The translations under genes were made by a program, and so were the position numbers. A model generated the notes under the pieces. The model saw only the letters and a program-made list of their open reading frames with translations, was not told where the DNA came from and ran no database searches. From an uncultured Ruminococcus sp. (GTDB lineage: Bacteria; Bacillota; Clostridia; Oscillospirales; Ruminococcaceae): a DNA stretch of 9,453 bases. This document shows positions 1 through 7,144 of this stretch, in pieces; position 1 is the stretch's first letter, and every line of letters begins with the position of its first letter. The stretch is from NCBI GenBank assembly GCA_900540005.1, contig UQEM01000100.1:1-9453 (forward strand). The letters are read 5' to 3'.

Positions 1-56
1 GTCTACGTAAAATTTATGCTCGAAAATCTGCATATTATCTTAGTGTCAACACTCCT
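1..56. mobile_element. Partial MITE-like foldback element, right end (copy 1)
   Basis: Bases 1-55 are identical to bases 7251-7305, the right-hand third of the complete element described at 7145-7306. The next base differs (T at 56 against C at 7306), and both copies are then followed by TA (57-58 and 7307-7308). The rest of this copy lies outside the window, so its left terminal repeat cannot be checked. It has the same orientation as the complete copy. No transposase is visible. The TA at 57-58 and base 56 form the stop codon of the neighbouring minus-strand gene. Confidence 0.75.
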
Positions 57-469
57 TAGTTTTCGCTGTTCTCATCATTGCGGTAAATGATGTCGATATC
101 TCCGTCAACAAAGCCGACTCCCACAGCAGTTGCAGCGGTGAGTATGTTTCCGTATTTTCCGTTTTCAAGGTATTCGCTTATCATTTCGGTAATGAGTTTC
201 TGTGCACCCTGCCATGATCTGTCGTCCTCATCGGCAGTACTTACGCAGAAAATGTCCTCTTCTGACGACCATGCCTCACAGCACGCCCAATCGTCGCCGT
301 TTTCGGGGTCGAACCGGTCAGCGGCGATAAGCTGTATCCCGCAAACGCTGTCCTCCTCGGACTCCTCATAGAGATTGAAGTTAAAAGCCGCTGTATTTTC
401 GGGCATATCATTATTTTCGAGGAGCGAATCGAGCCAATGGCTGAATTCCTCATAAATTTCTGTCTGCAT
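56..469 (-). CDS. Acidic hypothetical protein, 137 aa
   Basis: I do not recognise a named family. The ATG at 469 is preceded by AGAGG (minus strand, plus 478-482) at 8 bases, which supports the start. The protein is strikingly acidic: by my count 34 Asp/Glu against 5 Lys/Arg. It has no signal peptide or membrane segment, so it is probably cytosolic. Visible pieces are an amphipathic N-terminal stretch (about residues 5-20), a central GDDWACCEAWSSEEDIF segment (about 58-74), a probable helix (about 87-102, ending in EYLENGKY) and a C-terminal GVGFVDGDIDIIY strand-like segment (about 116-128). The small size, acidity and Trp/Cys-containing core recall immunity-type or inhibitor-type proteins, but that is an impression and not a family assignment. 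It starts 28 bases after the iorA stop and is probably cotranscribed with it. Its TAA stop uses the TA and first base of the adjoining MITE copy, so the C-terminus may have been set by that insertion. Confidence 0.8.
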   Translation of the reverse strand: MQTEIYEEFSHWLDSLLENNDMPENTAAFNFNLYEESEEDSVCGIQLIAADRFDPENGDDWACCEAWSSEEDIFCVSTADEDDRSWQGAQKLITEMISEYLENGKYGNILTAATAVGVGFVDGDIDIIYRNDENSEN

Positions 470-497
470 AGCAGTTTCCTCTCTGAATGTGAAAAAT

Positions 498-2228
498 TTA
501 CTTTATTGCGCCTATCTTGCACTGTTCCTGACAGATCCCGCAGCCGACGCACTGTGTATGGTCGATAACAGCCTTGCCGTCTCTCATCGAGATAGCGGGA
601 CAGCCGAGTTTCATGCACATCTTGCAGCCTACGCACTTATCGCTTTCAACGGCAACAGGCGGATTATGCTTTACATATTTGAGCAGAGCGCAGGGACGGC
701 GGGAAATAATTACGGAAGCTTCGTCTGCTGCAAGTTCTTCCTTAATTGCAGCCTCGGTCTCGGCAAGGTGATACGGATCAACCACGCGCACCCTCTTTAT
801 GCCGATAGCGCGGCAGAGTTCTTCGAGATTTACTGCGGCAGCGGGATCGCCCTTGAGATTCTTGCCCGTGGTGGGGTTCTGCTGATGGCCAGTCATTCCC
901 GTGATAGAGTTGTCAAGAATGATAACGGTTGAATTTGAGTTGTTGTATGCGATATTTACAAGACCTGTCATACCGCTGTGCATGAAGGTCGAGTCGCCGA
1001 TAACTGCAACTGTCTTGTGTTCAGCCTCAGCGCCCCTTGCCTTGTTGAATCCGTGGAGTGCGGAGATCGAAGCTCCCATACAGATAGTCGTATCAACTGC
1101 GAACAGCGGAGCAACTGCGCCGAGAGTGTAGCAGCCAATATCTCCCGAAACTGTGATGTGGTTCTTGCTCAGGCAGTAGAAAACGCCTCTGTGGGGACAT
1201 CCGGGGCACATTACAGGGGGACGGACAGGAATGTTTTCCTCAAGCTGAGTGTATTCCTTTTTGATACCGAGAAGCTTTTCTGCGATGACGGACTGCGGAA
1301 GTTCGCCTATGTAGCCGAATATTTCCTTGCCCTTGATGTTTGTTACGCCGATATTGCGGCAATGCTCCTCGATGATGCCGTCAAGTTCCTCAACAACGTA
1401 AACGGTCTCGTATTTCGCGGCAAAATCCTGAATAAGCTTTACAGGCATGGGATTTACGATACCGAGTTTGAGCACGGATGCCTTGTCGCCGAGAGCTTCC
1501 TTAACGTACTGATAAGCTGCGCCGTTTGTGATAACGCCGAACTGAGCATTCTCCGAGATCTCAGTTCGGTTGAGACACGAGGTCTCTGCGTATTCGATGA
1601 GCTTCTGTGTGCGCTCCTCAACGAAAACGTGTCTGCCCTTTGCAAATGCAGGCATCATGACGTATTTCTGTGGAGTCTTTACATATTCTTTCATCTCAGG
1701 CTCAACTCTGTCGCAGATCTCGACAATGCTCTGTGAGTGAGCAACGCGGGTTGACATTCTCACGATAACAGGTGTGTCGAACTGCTCGGAAAGCTCGAAG
1801 CCCATTTTGACAAATTCCTTGCACTCGCCGGAATCGGAAGGCTCGATCATGAGAACCTTTGACGCGATAGCGTGGTGACGGCTGTCCTGCTCGTTCTGGG
1901 AAGAATGCATACCCTGATCGTCTGCAACAGCAATAACAACGCCGCCGTTCACACCGGTGTAAGCAGCGGTATAGAGCGGATCGGCAGCAACATTGAGACC
2001 AACGTGCTTCATTCCGCAGAAAGAACGGACGCCTGCGATGGAAGCTCCGAGAGCTGTTTCCATAGCGACCTTTTCGTTCGGTGCCCACTCAGCGTATACC
2101 TCGTCATATTTTGCAACAGCCTCTGTGATCTCTGTTGAAGGTGTTCCCGGATAGCTTGAAACGACCTTGCAGCCTGCCTCGTAGAGACCTCTTGCAAAGG
2201 CTTCATTTCCTAACATGAGTTTTTTCAT
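498..2228 (-). CDS. iorA: Indolepyruvate:ferredoxin oxidoreductase, alpha subunit
   Basis: Catalyses the CoA- and thiamine-diphosphate-dependent oxidative decarboxylation of aryl pyruvates (indolepyruvate, phenylpyruvate) to aryl-acyl-CoA, passing electrons to ferredoxin; it acts in the cytosol in aromatic amino acid fermentation, or in reverse in synthesis. The 576-residue protein has the usual full length. The N-terminal pyrimidine-binding domain begins with LGNEAFARGLYEAG and SSYPGTPSTE (about residues 6-33). The TPP/Mg2+ motif GDSTFMHSG lies near residue 410, with NNSNSTVIILDNSITGMTG after it. A CPGCPHRG segment lies near 350. The C-terminus is a 2[4Fe-4S] ferredoxin domain: Cys 532, 535, 538 and 543, then Cys 560, 563, 566 and 570. 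The ATG at 2228 has AAAGGA 9 bases upstream. It lies 38 bases after the HAD gene and probably shares its transcript. The usual partner iorB is not in the window: the next gene downstream is the unrelated acidic protein. It could still be encoded elsewhere. Confidence 0.95.
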   Translation of the reverse strand: MKKLMLGNEAFARGLYEAGCKVVSSYPGTPSTEITEAVAKYDEVYAEWAPNEKVAMETALGASIAGVRSFCGMKHVGLNVAADPLYTAAYTGVNGGVVIAVADDQGMHSSQNEQDSRHHAIASKVLMIEPSDSGECKEFVKMGFELSEQFDTPVIVRMSTRVAHSQSIVEICDRVEPEMKEYVKTPQKYVMMPAFAKGRHVFVEERTQKLIEYAETSCLNRTEISENAQFGVITNGAAYQYVKEALGDKASVLKLGIVNPMPVKLIQDFAAKYETVYVVEELDGIIEEHCRNIGVTNIKGKEIFGYIGELPQSVIAEKLLGIKKEYTQLEENIPVRPPVMCPGCPHRGVFYCLSKNHITVSGDIGCYTLGAVAPLFAVDTTICMGASISALHGFNKARGAEAEHKTVAVIGDSTFMHSGMTGLVNIAYNNSNSTVIILDNSITGMTGHQQNPTTGKNLKGDPAAAVNLEELCRAIGIKRVRVVDPYHLAETEAAIKEELAADEASVIISRRPCALLKYVKHNPPVAVESDKCVGCKMCMKLGCPAISMRDGKAVIDHTQCVGCGICQEQCKIGAIK

Positions 2229-2249
2229 ATATTTGATTCCTTTCTGTCT

Positions 2250-2265
2250 GAATCCGAGAGGATTC
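2250..2265. other. Small hairpin between HAD and iorA
   Basis: GAATCC and GGATTC form a perfect 6-bp stem around a 4-base loop in the 38-base gap between the HAD stop and the iorA ribosome binding site. It is not followed by a T-run on the minus strand, so it is unlikely to be a terminator. It might mark an RNA processing or stability site between the two genes, or may be chance. Confidence 0.3.
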
Positions 2266-2266
2266 G

Positions 2267-3118
2267 TTACTTTATATTATCAGCGAGCCACTTTGCAACA
2301 CCGTCCTGTTCGTTGGACAGCGTTATAAAGTCAGCGGCGTTTTTTACTTCGTCTTTGGCATTTGCTACGGCGATCTTTAAGTCCGAGCGCGCAAACATGG
2401 GGAGATCGTTGAGATTATCCCCGAATGAGACAACGCGGTCAAAGCCGTACTGCCTGCAAAGAAACTCGATACCGTTTTTCTTTGAGGCATTTGCGGAAAA
2501 GATCTCAAGATACCATTTTTCGGTATATGTGTCCTGATAGAAAGCAAAGTCAAGTTCGGCAATGCGTTCGGCAGCGTCTTTTACGGGCAGAAGCCTTTCA
2601 CGGCTGTCTATTATCGTGAAGTAAACGGTTTCGCCGTCAGCCTCGTCCGCAAGGTCGCGGCACTTTACAAACGGCTTATTGTAGCGGTTTCTGCGAACCT
2701 CGGCAAAGCTTTGCATGACCCGCTCGGTGATTTCGGTATAGTAGCAGGTGAGGACTCCGCCGTGGATCTTGTACATGAAACATTCAAGACTGCTCTCTTT
2801 GAACGCCTTGATGATCTCGCAGGAAGCCGAGGGCGGGATATACTCGTTCTTTATATATGTATCCGTTTTCAGGTCGTAGACGCTTACTCCGTTCATGAGT
2901 ATGCACGGAACGTTTATATTTATTGCCGAAGTTATCGGAGCGGCTGAGTAGACTGAGCGCGCCGTTGCAAATGTAAAGCGTATTCCTTTGTCTATTGCGG
3001 CATTTATCAGCTTTGCGCTTTCGGCTGAGACCTGTGCGTCCGAGTTGAGAAGCGTTCCGTCCAGATCGGATATATAAAGTGTGTCAGCGATTTTTTTCAC
3101 CTCCGTGTCCGAGGACAT
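2267..3118 (-). CDS. Cof-type HAD-superfamily phosphatase
   Basis: A cytosolic haloacid-dehalogenase-type hydrolase of the Cof/YidA branch, which typically dephosphorylates sugar phosphates, nucleotides or flavin/pyridoxal phosphates; the substrate cannot be read from the sequence. Motif I is SDLDGTLLNSD near the N-terminus (catalytic Asp pair in DLDGT), motif II is the Thr in RFTFATARS, and motif IV is VSFGDNLNDLPMF near the C-terminus (GDxxND, Mg2+ binding). The region between motifs II and IV is a C2-type cap. The start is uncertain. An ATG at 3136 overlaps a consensus -10 box (3135-3140) and would lie upstream of the predicted transcript start, so I reject it. The ATG at 3118 is used here but lacks a ribosome binding site. 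A GTG at 3100 is also in frame. The best Shine-Dalgarno in the area (GGAGGTGA, from 3104) sits 8 bases before an ATC codon at 3091-3089, which would put the nucleophile at residue 9, typical of the family. The gene leads a probable operon with iorA. Confidence 0.88.
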   Translation of the reverse strand: MSSDTEVKKIADTLYISDLDGTLLNSDAQVSAESAKLINAAIDKGIRFTFATARSVYSAAPITSAININVPCILMNGVSVYDLKTDTYIKNEYIPPSASCEIIKAFKESSLECFMYKIHGGVLTCYYTEITERVMQSFAEVRRNRYNKPFVKCRDLADEADGETVYFTIIDSRERLLPVKDAAERIAELDFAFYQDTYTEKWYLEIFSANASKKNGIEFLCRQYGFDRVVSFGDNLNDLPMFARSDLKIAVANAKDEVKNAADFITLSNEQDGVAKWLADNIK

Positions 3119-3134
3119 AAGTATCAATGTTATC

Positions 3135-3163
3135 ATTATAACATATAGTCAAAAAAAAGTGAA
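3135..3163 (-). promoter_or_regulatory. Promoter of the HAD-iorA unit
   Basis: On the minus strand there is a perfect TATAAT (plus 3135-3140) with an upstream TG one base away (extended -10, TGTTATAAT). A TTCACT -35 (plus 3158-3163) lies at 17-base spacing. Transcription should begin near 3128, after the ATG at 3136. This affects the choice of HAD start. An 8-base T-run lies in the spacer. Confidence 0.65.
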
Positions 3164-3254
3164 GAAGATATTATTTCCTGAGGGAAGTTTTGTTAAATCT
3201 GTATAAAATAGGCGCGGCTTAATGTTAAAAATGACGATATGCTTTGAGCGGCGC

Positions 3255-3818
3255 TTACCTGAAAGCCGCGCAGTAATTTTCGCTCGGCCTGATCTCATAT
3301 CCGTATTCGTGCAGAACGAGCTCATCGTCAATAATATCGGTGAATATGCCTTTTGCGCGGATAAAGCCGTTCTTTTCGTAGAGCGATATTGCGGGTGAGT
3401 TTATGTCTACTACGAAAAGTCTGAGGCAGTCCGCCCCGAGACTGAGTGCGGTCTCCTGAGCCTTTTCGAGCGCAAGACTTGCTATCCCGCAGCGGCGGTA
3501 TTCTGTGTTTACGCCGAAACGGTCGAGATAGATCGGACGTTCGCTGCTGAGCTGCCACTCAACGGAACTGCTGCCGCTGATGTCATCGAGCAGGGTGAAC
3601 GCAGAGACTATAGTTCCGCCGTCAGTCAGGACGTAAAGCTGCTGATCTCTGATATCATTTTCAAAGAGTTCGCACGGGTAAAAGTCGTCCCATATTGCAA
3701 TTCCGTCGGCGTTCATCTTTTCAATTATTCTGCCGTACATAGCTTTCAGCTCGGCAAGGTCTGATCCGGCAGCCTTCCTGAGCCGGAATGAGTCGTTGTT
3801 CTGATAGATTTTCTGCAT
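3255..3818 (-). CDS. GNAT-family N-acetyltransferase
   Basis: A 187-residue acetyl-CoA-dependent acetyltransferase of the GNAT fold, cytosolic; the acceptor (protein, amine or small metabolite) cannot be told. Acetyl-CoA-binding motif A is seen as LDRFGVNTEYRRCGIAS, with the pyrophosphate-binding RRCGIA loop at about residues 108-113. It is followed by the motif A helix LALEKAQETALSLGA, then motif B LRLFVVDINSPAISLYEKNGF, which includes the usual N-x-x-A-x-x-x-Y-x-x-x-G-F pattern. The N-terminal part has IWDDFYPCELFENDI (about 42-56), common in small GNATs that act alone. The ATG at 3818 has AAGGAGG (plus 3824-3830) at 5 bases. It is transcribed away from sipL. No clear terminator follows in the 136 bases before the HAD start, so some readthrough into HAD-iorA is possible. 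Confidence 0.9.
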   Translation of the reverse strand: MQKIYQNNDSFRLRKAAGSDLAELKAMYGRIIEKMNADGIAIWDDFYPCELFENDIRDQQLYVLTDGGTIVSAFTLLDDISGSSSVEWQLSSERPIYLDRFGVNTEYRRCGIASLALEKAQETALSLGADCLRLFVVDINSPAISLYEKNGFIRAKGIFTDIIDDELVLHEYGYEIRPSENYCAAFR

Positions 3819-3850
3819 GATATCCTCCTTTTTCGTGTCGTAGTATTGTC

Positions 3851-3879
3851 AGTATAGCATATTTTCAACTTAAAAGCAA
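3851..3879 (-). promoter_or_regulatory. Promoter of the GNAT gene
   Basis: On the minus strand TATACT (plus 3851-3856) is preceded by TG with one base between (TGCTATACT, extended -10). The -35 at 17-base spacing is weak (TTGCTT, plus 3874-3879). The 20 bases ending in this box closely resemble the HAD promoter (see findings). Confidence 0.5.
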
Positions 3880-3905
3880 TGTGCGGAGACTGATGAAAAT
3901 AAACG

Positions 3906-3934
3906 GAATACTTGTACCCGAAAATGAATATCAT
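3906..3934 (+). promoter_or_regulatory. Candidate sigma-E-type promoter of sipL-spoIVA
   Basis: GAATACT (3906-3912) matches 6 of 7 positions of the Bacillus sigma-E -35 pattern KMATATW. AATATCAT (3927-3934), 14 bases later, matches 6 of 8 positions of the -10 pattern CATAYAHT. The transcript would start near 3941, about 23 bases before the sipL ATG. Mother-cell sigma-E control is what is known for spoIVA and sipL in other species. A sigma-A reading (TTGTAC and TATAAA at 3935-3942 region) is possible but its 19-base spacing is poor. Confidence 0.42.
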
Positions 3935-3963
3935 TGTATAAAGCTTTTTCAAGGAGGTACCCT

Positions 3964-5517
3964 ATGGAACTAAAAATCAACAGAGAAACCGTGCCTGCCG
4001 CTGAGTGCATATATGAGGCTGTGCAGGAGCAGGGGATAGAACTTGACTATATCCTGCCGGATTATTATCCCGATATTTTTCGGCTTGTCAGGTGTGAGGT
4101 TCTGCCTGTTGTCTCGGACTGCTCGGTGAGCGGCGGCAGACTTTCCTATGAACTGAGGTGCGATATCCGCATACTCTACTGCGGCGAGGACGGCTCGGCA
4201 ATGAGATGTGTGAGTCAGCGGCAGACATTCTCCAAAACTGCGGAACTTGGCGCGGACTGCGAGAATCCCGAGATACGCGTTGTCCCTAAAAGCGACCATG
4301 TTAGCTATCGTGCCGTGAATAAGCGCAGACTTGATGTTCGCGGAGCTGTTTCCGTGAATATCCATGTAACGGGCGAAAAGTCGCAGGAGGTCGTTTCGGA
4401 CGCTTTCGGAATGAATGTTCAGTTGAAAAAGATCCCCGTTCGCTATGCTGCAAAAAAACTCTGTGCGGATAAGCCGATACAATTGTCTGAGGAGACAGAA
4501 CTTTCCGAGGTCCAGCCGCCTGTGCTCGGTATAATAAGCTGCCGCTGTACTGCTCCTGAGTGTGAACTGAAAATGATCTCGGGAAAGCTTCTTGCAAAGG
4601 GAGAGGCTGACGTGAAGCTGCTGTATTCCTGCGAAAAGGACGGAGAGGGAGCTGTCGAACCGCTTAGCTTTTCACTCCCGTACAGTCAGATAATTGATAT
4701 TGACGGCGCGGACGATACCTTTACCTGCACGGTCGTTCCCGAGGTGGTCAGCTGTGACGTTACTCCTTCCGCGGGCAGAAACGGCGACAACCGAACGCTG
4801 AAATGCGATATTGAACTGAAACTGCTTTGCCGTGCTGTAAAAGTGGCTTCCGCAATGCTCTGCACGGACGTTTATTCAACAGTATATCCGTGTGAGGCTG
4901 TAGTTTCGGATATACGCGCAGAGCAGGCTGCGAATGACTGCACCGAGAGTTTCCGCCACAGCGCAAAGATCGCGGAGGGCGACGATGTTCCGCAGACGAT
5001 ATACGCAATGTGGTGTACTCCGAAAAATATCAATTCGCGCAGGGGAGACGATGGCAGGACTGTCGTGATAAGCGGTATGCTAACTTACTCAATGGCGGCT
5101 AAGGATAAGTCGGGAATGATAGTAATGCCCGACCGCGATGAAGCTTTCGAGGAGACTATCGCGCTCCTGGAAGGAATGGAAAACTGCACGGTGACGGCAC
5201 AGATAATACCGGGGGACGTTTCCTATAACATCTCCGCAGAGGGTGCTCTTACCGTCCGCACGGATATTACTGCCAAATTATCGCTCTCGGACTGCGGTAT
5301 CATTTCGGCTGTGACGGACATAATAATTGACGACAGCGTGAAAAAACAGCGTGACGGCGACTATGCGGTTAAGCTTTACTACGGCTCTGCCGATGAGGAC
5401 GTGTGGGACATCGCCAAACGCTACAGCACCTCCGCGCAGGCTGTAATGGAGGAGAACGACCTTGGCTCGGAGACTCTTTCCGACGGTGGAATGCTTCTTA
5501 TTCCGATAGTAACATGA
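3964..5517 (+). CDS. sipL: SipL-like spore coat protein (DUF3794 plus LysM)
   Basis: Probable SpoIVA-interacting protein of the clostridial type, needed in the mother cell to fix the spore coat to the forespore surface. The 517-residue protein has an N-terminal SipL/DUF3794 beta domain (about residues 10-110, with DYILPDYYPDIFRLVRCEV as the recognisable opening). Two further related beta-rich segments follow (about 200-310 and 360-460), and a C-terminal LysM domain (about 466-517, YYGSADEDVWDIAKRYSTS through LIPIVT). In C. difficile this LysM domain contacts SpoIVA and its conserved Trp matters; Trp481 is the equivalent here by position. There is no signal peptide or membrane segment. The start is the ATG at 3964, 6 bases after AAGGAGG (3951-3957). 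A TTG at 3934 would lie upstream of that site and overlap the promoter. It is followed 11 bases later by spoIVA, its known binding partner, which strengthens the call. Confidence 0.9.
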   Translation: MELKINRETVPAAECIYEAVQEQGIELDYILPDYYPDIFRLVRCEVLPVVSDCSVSGGRLSYELRCDIRILYCGEDGSAMRCVSQRQTFSKTAELGADCENPEIRVVPKSDHVSYRAVNKRRLDVRGAVSVNIHVTGEKSQEVVSDAFGMNVQLKKIPVRYAAKKLCADKPIQLSEETELSEVQPPVLGIISCRCTAPECELKMISGKLLAKGEADVKLLYSCEKDGEGAVEPLSFSLPYSQIIDIDGADDTFTCTVVPEVVSCDVTPSAGRNGDNRTLKCDIELKLLCRAVKVASAMLCTDVYSTVYPCEAVVSDIRAEQAANDCTESFRHSAKIAEGDDVPQTIYAMWCTPKNINSRRGDDGRTVVISGMLTYSMAAKDKSGMIVMPDRDEAFEETIALLEGMENCTVTAQIIPGDVSYNISAEGALTVRTDITAKLSLSDCGIISAVTDIIIDDSVKKQRDGDYAVKLYYGSADEDVWDIAKRYSTSAQAVMEENDLGSETLSDGGMLLIPIVT

Positions 5518-5528
5518 GGGAGATAGGT

Positions 5529-7004
5529 ATGGTTAAAGATATTTACAGCGACATCGCCGAGCGCACAAACGGCGATATTTACATAGGCGTAGTCGGCCCT
5601 GTCCGCACGGGAAAGTCTACGTTTATCAAGAAATTCATGGAGACGCTCGTTATTCCGAATATCCAGACGAATGCGATGCGTGAACGCGCCCTTGACGAAC
5701 TTCCGCAGTCTGCGGCGGGAAAGACTATCATGACCACAGAGCCGAAATTCATTCCCGAGGAGGCTGTTACTGTTGACCTCGGCGGCGGAGCTTCGTTCAA
5801 TGTTCGCCTTATCGACTGCGTGGGCTATATCGTTCCAAGCTCGATAGGCTACATAGAAAACGAACAGCCGCGAATGGTCATGACATCGTGGTTTGATGAG
5901 GAAATTCCTTTTAATATGGCTGCCGAGATCGGTACGCAGAAGGTGATCACCGAGCACTCCACGATAGGTCTTGTTATTACCACGGACGGCTCTATTTCGG
6001 ACATTCCGCGAAGTGAGTACGAGGAGTGCGAGGAGCGTGTCATAAATGAACTGCGCGAACTCGGAAAGCCTTTTGTGGTCATACTCAACACGGAGAATCC
6101 CGATTCCGCAGAGACTAAAGAACTTGCGCGCGAACTTACCGAGCGCTATGACACAAAGGTAATGCCCGTGAACTGTCTTGATCTTGGCGAGGAGGATATA
6201 CGCGCCATAATCAGCGAGATACTGTTCTCTTTCCCGATAAAGGAGATAAATATCCGCATGGCACGCTGGATAAATACGCTCGAAAAGGGACACAGACTCA
6301 GGGAGGAGATACTCGGTTGTATCAGAAACGCGGCAAAGGATATCCGTCTTGTGCGCGAGGCTAAGTTTGCGGCGGAGGCGATAGCACAGTGTCCGCATAT
6401 CATGAGCGCAGAGGTAAGCTCGGTAGATCTCGGCAAGGGAGCTGTTACCATAACTGCCGAACTGGACGGCAGCCTGTTCTACAAGATACTCGGCGAGGCG
6501 GCAGGAATAGAGATCGAGAGCGAGAGTGATCTCCTGCCTCTGCTCAAGGAACTCAATGAGATCAAGCGCAAGTACAGCCGCATAGAGCCAGCACTTGAGG
6601 AGGTAGAGGCTACGGGCTACGGAATCGTAATGCCCGAGCTTGAGGAGCTTACCCTTGAAGAACCCAAGATAATCCGACAGGGCGGCAAATACGGCGTAAA
6701 GCTTAAAGCCTCCGCGCCGTCGATACATCTTATGAAAGCGAATATCAACACAACGGTAAGCCCGATCGTCGGTACGGAGCGGCAGTCCGAGGAACTTGTC
6801 ATGTACCTGCTTGACGGATTTGACGACGACCCGACCAAGATATGGGAGTCGAACATCTTCGGCAAGTCCCTGCACGAGCTTGTCAACGAGGGACTGCACA
6901 GCAAGCTTTATAAAATGCCGAACGATGCGCGCATGAAGCTTCAGGAGACTCTTGAACGTGTAATAAATGATGGCTGTTCGGGACTTATCTGCTTTATACT
7001 GTAA
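5529..7004 (+). CDS. spoIVA: Stage IV sporulation protein A (coat ATPase)
   Basis: Cytoskeleton-like ATPase that polymerises on the mother-cell side of the outer forespore membrane and forms the basement layer of the spore coat; it also affects cortex formation. The 491-residue product is essentially the length of Bacillus subtilis SpoIVA (492). The Walker A motif is GPVRTGKST at residues 23-31 with Lys29. The TTEP segment at 69-72 holds the sensor threonines. Asp96 in RLIDCVGY is the Walker B-like residue. The C-terminus GCSGLICFIL matches the conserved membrane-proximal tail. The ATG at 5529 follows AGGGAG by 6 bases; that site overlaps the last base of the sipL stop, so translation is likely coupled. 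A longer in-frame reading starting inside sipL is rejected. The partner peptide SpoVM is not in the window. A strong terminator follows directly. Confidence 0.97.
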   Translation: MVKDIYSDIAERTNGDIYIGVVGPVRTGKSTFIKKFMETLVIPNIQTNAMRERALDELPQSAAGKTIMTTEPKFIPEEAVTVDLGGGASFNVRLIDCVGYIVPSSIGYIENEQPRMVMTSWFDEEIPFNMAAEIGTQKVITEHSTIGLVITTDGSISDIPRSEYEECEERVINELRELGKPFVVILNTENPDSAETKELARELTERYDTKVMPVNCLDLGEEDIRAIISEILFSFPIKEINIRMARWINTLEKGHRLREEILGCIRNAAKDIRLVREAKFAAEAIAQCPHIMSAEVSSVDLGKGAVTITAELDGSLFYKILGEAAGIEIESESDLLPLLKELNEIKRKYSRIEPALEEVEATGYGIVMPELEELTLEEPKIIRQGGKYGVKLKASAPSIHLMKANINTTVSPIVGTERQSEELVMYLLDGFDDDPTKIWESNIFGKSLHELVNEGLHSKLYKMPNDARMKLQETLERVINDGCSGLICFIL

Positions 7005-7011
7005 TAATATG

Positions 7012-7047
7012 AAAAAGGACTGCTGTACGGTTACAGCAGTCCTTTTT
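7012..7047 (+). terminator. Intrinsic terminator after spoIVA
   Basis: GGACTGCTGTA (7017-7027) and TACAGCAGTCC (7032-7042) form a perfect 11-bp stem around the loop CGGT, followed by five T (7043-7047) and preceded by five A (7012-7016). It lies 8 bases after the spoIVA stop. The A-run makes it potentially active on the opposite strand as well. Confidence 0.93.
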
Positions 7048-7144
7048 GTGCTTTTACTGCTATTGATTTATACAACATCAACTTCTGTATAAAACATTAA
7101 GCAGTATAAACATAGATTGTTATGTAGTGAGGCGAAATCAATTA

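Noticed and set aside
489..1736. Plus-strand frames of 147 and 252 codons opposite iorA
   Set aside because: They are antisense to a complete iorA with all motifs intact. The products look like reversed-codon artefacts rich in Cys, Ser and Leu.
3934..3963. TTG start that extends sipL by ten residues
   Set aside because: The ATG at 3964 has a perfect AAGGAGG at 6 bases. The extension would translate through that site and the promoter region.
5403..5528. Extended spoIVA start inside sipL
   Set aside because: The added residues have no similarity to SpoIVA N-termini. The ATG at 5529 gives the family length and a Walker A lysine at the expected position.
5421..6899. Long open frame (492 codons) on the minus strand opposite spoIVA
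   Set aside because: It is the shadow of a highly conserved, full-length spoIVA. The shadow product shows no recognisable motif, and it has no promoter or operon context.
7067..7093. Inverted repeat TTTATACA / TGTATAAA after the spoIVA terminator
   Set aside because: An AT-only 8-base match with an 11-base loop in an AT-rich gap is easily chance, and no gene start or T-run gives it a role.
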